A stretch of 64,000 nt of DNA from Streptomyces omiyaensis (GTDB taxonomy: Bacteria; Actinomycetota; Actinomycetes; Streptomycetales; Streptomycetaceae): contig NZ_BMVV01000011.1 of the NCBI RefSeq assembly GCF_014650895.1, forward strand, positions 172,712-236,711. Direction: 5' to 3'. Positions 61,623 to 64,000 of the stretch are shown here, in pieces. A program made the position numbers and the translations under genes. Within the stretch, counting starts at the first letter, position 1. Every line of letters starts with the position of its first letter. The notes below the pieces were generated by a model. That model had not been told where the DNA came from. It was given only the letters and a program-made list of their open reading frames with translations, and searched no databases.

Positions 61623-61684
61623 GCGTGCTCCTTGGGACGTGGGGGGTCGGTCCGGGGCGTGGCGCGCGCTCCAGCAGACCGTAG

Positions 61685-61700
61685 ATTGGTCCAGACCTAG
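61685..61700. promoter_or_regulatory. DasR-responsive element-like site of the chitinase promoter
   Basis: The sequence attggtccagacctag contains TGGTCCAGACCT, the 12-bp motif known from Streptomyces chitinase promoters, and fits the DasR consensus (TGGTCTAGACCA) with few changes. It lies 63-78 bp upstream of the start codon. Only one full copy is seen, although two direct repeats are usual. Confidence 0.8.
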
Positions 61701-61853
61701 CGTCAACCACCCCTGCGGTGAAGCGAGTTGACCTCGGGCGGCGGGAGCGGTGACAGCCGGCCACCGAGCCCGTCGGCGGGGCGGGGGGCGAGGGGCCGGA
61801 CGAGCAGGGCCGAGACCATCCGGACCGCCGCCCGGGTGACAACGGGCGGCGAG

Positions 61854-61932
61854 CGGTACCACGTGGCACCGCGTGGTGCGCGATGACGCCAGATGGCGCC
61901 ACCAAGGCGTCACGTGACGCCACATGGCGCCA
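61854..61932. repeat. Array 1 of 8-bp TGGCGCCA-like boxes, 10-bp period
   Basis: Eight boxes start at 61854, 61864, 61874, 61884, 61894, 61905, 61915 and 61925: cggtacca, tggcaccg, tggtgcgc, tgacgcca, tggcgcca, aggcgtca, tgacgcca, tggcgcca. Start-to-start spacing is 10, 10, 10, 10, 11, 10 and 10 bp, about one helical turn. Most boxes are exact or one- to two-base variants of the palindrome TGGCGCCA. The array lies between the divergent chitinase and RHH genes, 290 bp from the latter. The stretch 61933-62086 between the arrays has no gene or clear box. Confidence 0.85.
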
Positions 61933-62086
61933 CACGACCCCACCCCACAGGAGCACGGAGCCGCCTCGCCATCGCCACGGACGAGGAGGGCCACCCCGCC
62001 CAGAGCCGTCTTTCCCGGGTAAAAACCGAGGCGGCGCAAGGCCGTTGGGATCACAGGGCAGCGCCCCGAGCCCCCGGCCGACCACT

Positions 62087-62220
62087 CGGCACCAGACGGC
62101 ACCGCTCGGCGCCATGTGGCGGCACCTGACGCCACCCATGACGCCGAGAAAGGCCTGATGGTGCCACTTGGCGCCATCATGGGTTGTGCATGGCGCCATA
62201 GTGGTGCCATGATGACGTCA
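62087..62220. repeat. Array 2 of 8-bp TGGCGCCA-like boxes up to the RHH start codon
   Basis: Thirteen boxes start at 62087, 62097, 62107, 62117, 62127, 62139, 62150, 62159, 62169, 62180, 62191, 62202 and 62213. Exact TGGCGCCA occurs at 62169 and 62191; close variants are cggcacca, cggcgcca, tggcggca, tgacgcca, tggtgcca (twice) and tgacgtca. The boxes at 62150 and 62180 are degenerate. Spacing is 9-12 bp. The last box ends on the A of the ATG at 62220. The product of this gene has a ribbon-helix-helix domain, a fold that binds such tandem 8-bp boxes cooperatively, so autoregulation is the natural inference. Confidence 0.85.
62184..62213 (+). promoter_or_regulatory. Probable promoter embedded in array 2
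   Basis: TTGTGC (62184-62189), an 18-bp spacer and CATGAT (62208-62213) would place transcription start near the ATG at 62220, which lacks any ribosome site, as in leaderless Streptomyces mRNAs. The one badly degenerate box of the promoter-proximal part (62180) coincides with the -35 element, as if the promoter constrains it. Confidence 0.5.
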
Positions 62221-62735
62221 TGGACCTCACCCCGTACGTCGACAGCCTCCGCCGCGAACTCGCGGTGGCCGCCGAAGCCGGTGGCGACGAAGCCCGCGAG
62301 CTGGCCGAGCGACTCACCGCCCCCCTGGAGTCGGCGACCCGCCTGACCATGCTCAACGTGCTCTCCGCCGCCATGGACGAGATCACCCGTGAGCTCGCCC
62401 CCGGCTCGGTCGACGTGCGGCTCCGCGGACTGGACCCCGACTTCGTCGTCACGCCGCCGCCCACCGACAGCGGCACCCCGACGGGACCGGTCGCCCCTTC
62501 CGGACCCCTCCCGCTCCCGGCCGCCGCCGAGGGCGACGAGGGCGGCACCGCCCGCGTCAACCTGCGCCTGCCGACCCACCTCAAGGCCCGCGCCGAGGAG
62601 GCCGCCGCCCGCGAGGGCATGTCGGTCAACGCCTGGCTCGTCCGGGCCGTGTCGGCCGCCGTCGGCGGCGGCGCACCCCGTGCGGCGGAGAAGCCCCGGA
62701 CCACCGGACAGAGCATCACGGGCTGGGTCCGCTAG
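62220..62735 (+). CDS. Ribbon-helix-helix (HicB/Arc-like) regulator, probably leaderless
   Basis: The 171-residue protein has a conserved helical N-terminus (MDLTPYVDSLRRELAVAAEA, about 1-75), a Pro-rich linker (about 80-105) and a C-terminal ribbon-helix-helix domain (about 110-148: ARVNLRLPTHLKARAEEAA then REGMSVNAWLVRAVSAAV). Annotation pipelines often call such proteins HicB-type antitoxins, but no HicA toxin is adjacent. The following genes encode a DUF4097 protein and a DrrA-type ABC ATPase, so it is more likely the repressor of a transport operon. The upstream 21-box arrays are its likely binding sites. Confidence 0.85.
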   Translation: MDLTPYVDSLRRELAVAAEAGGDEARELAERLTAPLESATRLTMLNVLSAAMDEITRELAPGSVDVRLRGLDPDFVVTPPPTDSGTPTGPVAPSGPLPLPAAAEGDEGGTARVNLRLPTHLKARAEEAAAREGMSVNAWLVRAVSAAVGGGAPRAAEKPRTTGQSITGWVR

Positions 62736-62831
62736 CCCGCACACCCACCCTCAGCACCCCCTCCCACCGAGCCACCCCTCACGGCCCCCACCAGCGGGGA
62801 CGACCCGACGACCCCAGAGGACGGGACAGCC

Positions 62832-63674
62832 ATGCCTTCTTTCGACACTCCCGCACCGATCTCCGTCACCGCGTACGTCTACGCCGGCTCGCTGCAGTTC
62901 ACGACGGCCGACCGCCCCGACACCGTCGTCGAGGTGCGGCCGCGCAACCCGAAGAAGGACCTGGACGTGCGGGCGGCCGAGCAGACCGACGTGGCCTGCG
63001 TGGGCGGTGTCCTGACCGTCAGGACGCCCAAGGCCAACCTGCTCGGCCGGGGCGGCACCGTCGACATCGCGGTGGACCTGCCCGCCGGCTCCCTCATCGA
63101 CGTGACCGGCACCGGCGCCTCCGTCCTCGGCGAGGGCCGGCTCGGCGAGACCCGGGTGAAGATCTCGGCCGGAGACGTCCGCCTCGACACCACGGGCCCG
63201 CTGACGCTGAACGTGTCGCACGGTTCGAGCACCGTGGACCGCGTCGAGGGCCCCGCCGAGATCACCACCAGCACCGGCACCGTGCGCGTCGGCACGATCG
63301 CCGGGACCGCCGTCCTGAAGAACTCGCACGGCAGCACCGTCGTCGACGCCGTGACCGGCGAACTGCGGGTGAACGGCGCCCACGGCTCCGTCGAGATCGC
63401 GCGCGCCGGGGCCGGCGTCACGGGCACCACGACGCACGGCAACCTCCGGGTCGCCGAGGTCTCCAGCGGAGAGGTCCGGCTGGAGACCTCCAACGGCTCC
63501 ATCGAGATCGGCGTCCGGGACGGCACCGCCGCCTGGCTCGACGTCAGCTCCCACCGGGGGCAGGTGCGCAACGCGCTCGCCTCCTCCGAGGCGCCGGAGG
63601 CGACCGAGACCTCCGTCACGATCCGGGCACGGACCAACTGGGGCAACATCGACATCCGCCGCGCCCGCGACTGA
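62832..63674 (+). CDS. DUF4097-family beta-repeat protein
   Basis: The ATG at 62832 has gagg about 10 nt upstream. The 280-residue protein is almost entirely short beta repeats with alternating Gly, Asp, Thr and Val (for example GSSTVDRVEGPAEITTSTG and NGSIEIGVRDG). DUF4097 proteins form parallel beta solenoids. There is no signal peptide or anchor, so it is cytoplasmic or bound to a partner. It lies between the RHH regulator and a DrrA-like ABC ATPase and is probably part of the same operon; the role is unknown. Confidence 0.85.
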   Translation: MPSFDTPAPISVTAYVYAGSLQFTTADRPDTVVEVRPRNPKKDLDVRAAEQTDVACVGGVLTVRTPKANLLGRGGTVDIAVDLPAGSLIDVTGTGASVLGEGRLGETRVKISAGDVRLDTTGPLTLNVSHGSSTVDRVEGPAEITTSTGTVRVGTIAGTAVLKNSHGSTVVDAVTGELRVNGAHGSVEIARAGAGVTGTTTHGNLRVAEVSSGEVRLETSNGSIEIGVRDGTAAWLDVSSHRGQVRNALASSEAPEATETSVTIRARTNWGNIDIRRARD

Positions 63675-63761
63675 CGCCCCGGCCCCTCCCTCACCGGGCC
63701 CCCGGGCCCCCTCCCCCGGCACCTCCCACCTCCTCCTCCCACCCTTCGATCGGAGGGCCCC

Positions 63762-64000
63762 ATGCCTTCTTCTGTCATGCTCATGCCCAGTCAGGCGGAC
63801 GGCCGCCCGGCTCCCCCCGCCATCACGGCGAACGGTCTGCGCAAGTCGTACGGCGACAAGGTCGTCCTCGACGGAGTCGACCTCCACATCCCGGCCGGAA
63901 CGGTCTTCGCGCTGCTCGGCCCGAACGGCGCCGGCAAGACGACCGCCGTGAAGATCCTCTCCACCCTGGTCACCCCCGACTCCGGCCAGGCCACCGTCGC
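63762..64000 (+). CDS. DrrA-like ABC transporter ATPase (5' part, cut by window end)
   Basis: The ATG at 63762 has cggaggg 5-6 nt upstream. The 79 visible residues contain a short N-terminal extension, then ITANGLRKSYGDKVVLDGVD and Walker A LLGPNGAGKTTAVK (about 50-63). This is the daunorubicin-resistance DrrA class of ABC-2 exporters, which normally is followed by a membrane partner DrrB. Both would lie beyond the window. It is the third gene of the RHH-led operon. Confidence 0.88.
   Translation, partial: MPSSVMLMPSQADGRPAPPAITANGLRKSYGDKVVLDGVDLHIPAGTVFALLGPNGAGKTTAVKILSTLVTPDSGQATV

Noticed and set aside
61854..62220. CRISPR array
   Set aside because: The units are only 8 bp with 2-3 bp gaps, much too short for repeat-spacer structure, and they are palindromic variants, as in operators.
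62220..62735. Toxin-antitoxin pair (HicB with HicA)
   Set aside because: The protein has a HicB-like RHH end but no adjacent small toxin gene. The next genes are DUF4097 and an ABC ATPase.
60555..62744. 729-codon version of the chitinase frame
   Set aside because: The upstream part crosses the DasR site, the box arrays and the RHH gene on the opposite strand. The start at 61622 has a ribosome site and a signal peptide.

Overview
The window is very high in G+C, uses GTG and TTG starts freely, and carries actinobacterial hallmarks: a DmdR/IdeR-type iron box, a DasR-like site before a secreted chitinase, a leaderless regulator, and many LacI, TetR, IclR and RpiR regulators. All of this points to a Streptomyces (or close relative) chromosome, in an accessory region rich in catabolic and transport genes. 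No rRNA, tRNA or CRISPR array was seen.

Layout: (1) 1-5.2 kb: the end of a secreted protein, a signal-peptide mini-ORF coupled to a peptidoglycan amidase, a NarL-type two-component pair, a phospholipid-type methyltransferase and a DedA protein. (2) 5.4-14 kb: a galactoside catabolic operon on the minus strand (binding protein, two permeases, GH42 beta-galactosidase, GH36 alpha-galactosidase, LacI regulator) with TAATCGATTA operators upstream. (3) 14.6-15.4 kb: a secreted SGNH lipase, then about 700 bp of apparently decayed DNA. (4) 16.2-25.7 kb: a probable cyanophycin (poly-Asp-Arg) utilisation island: aspartase, two secreted S51 cyanophycinase-like peptidases, a polar amino-acid ABC importer, a cytoplasmic M20 peptidase and an RpiR regulator. 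(5) 25.9-27.8 kb: class A beta-lactamase and a divergent IclR regulator. (6) 28-31.5 kb: a sulfide/persulfide detoxification locus (CstB-like persulfide dioxygenase-rhodanese, membrane rhodanese, TauE exporter, CstR repressor) with three matching 16-bp operators. (7) 31.7-34.3 kb: TetR regulator and BCCT transporter. (8) 34.4-45.5 kb: a five-gene cluster (WGR-DUF4132, MoxR ATPase, DUF5682, VWA, SWIM) with the gene content of the enterobacterial yehI-L-M-P-Q set. (9) 45.6-50.2 kb: an iron-box-controlled DUF2470 gene, two membrane proteins, an IS5-type element with a passenger gene and a broken transposase, a winged-helix protein and an EF-hand protein. (10) 50.3-58.3 kb: a MalR-like LacI regulator, an internally deleted proline-iminopeptidase-like gene and a complete oligopeptide ABC importer. 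(11) 58-64 kb: a small membrane protein, an amidase, a GH18 chitinase, and an operon starting with a ribbon-helix-helix (RHH) regulator followed by a DUF4097 protein and a DrrA-like ABC ATPase cut by the window end.

The most unusual signal is upstream of the RHH gene: two long arrays of 8-bp near-palindromes (consensus TGGCGCCA) repeated every 10-11 bp, about 21 boxes in all. The last box overlaps the start codon and the apparent promoter lies inside the array. This is what a cooperative, MetJ/Arc-like RHH repressor would be expected to coat. The cyanophycin island is the most interesting metabolic system, because it pairs cyanophycinases with an M20 peptidase where other bacteria use IadA, IaaA or CphZ.
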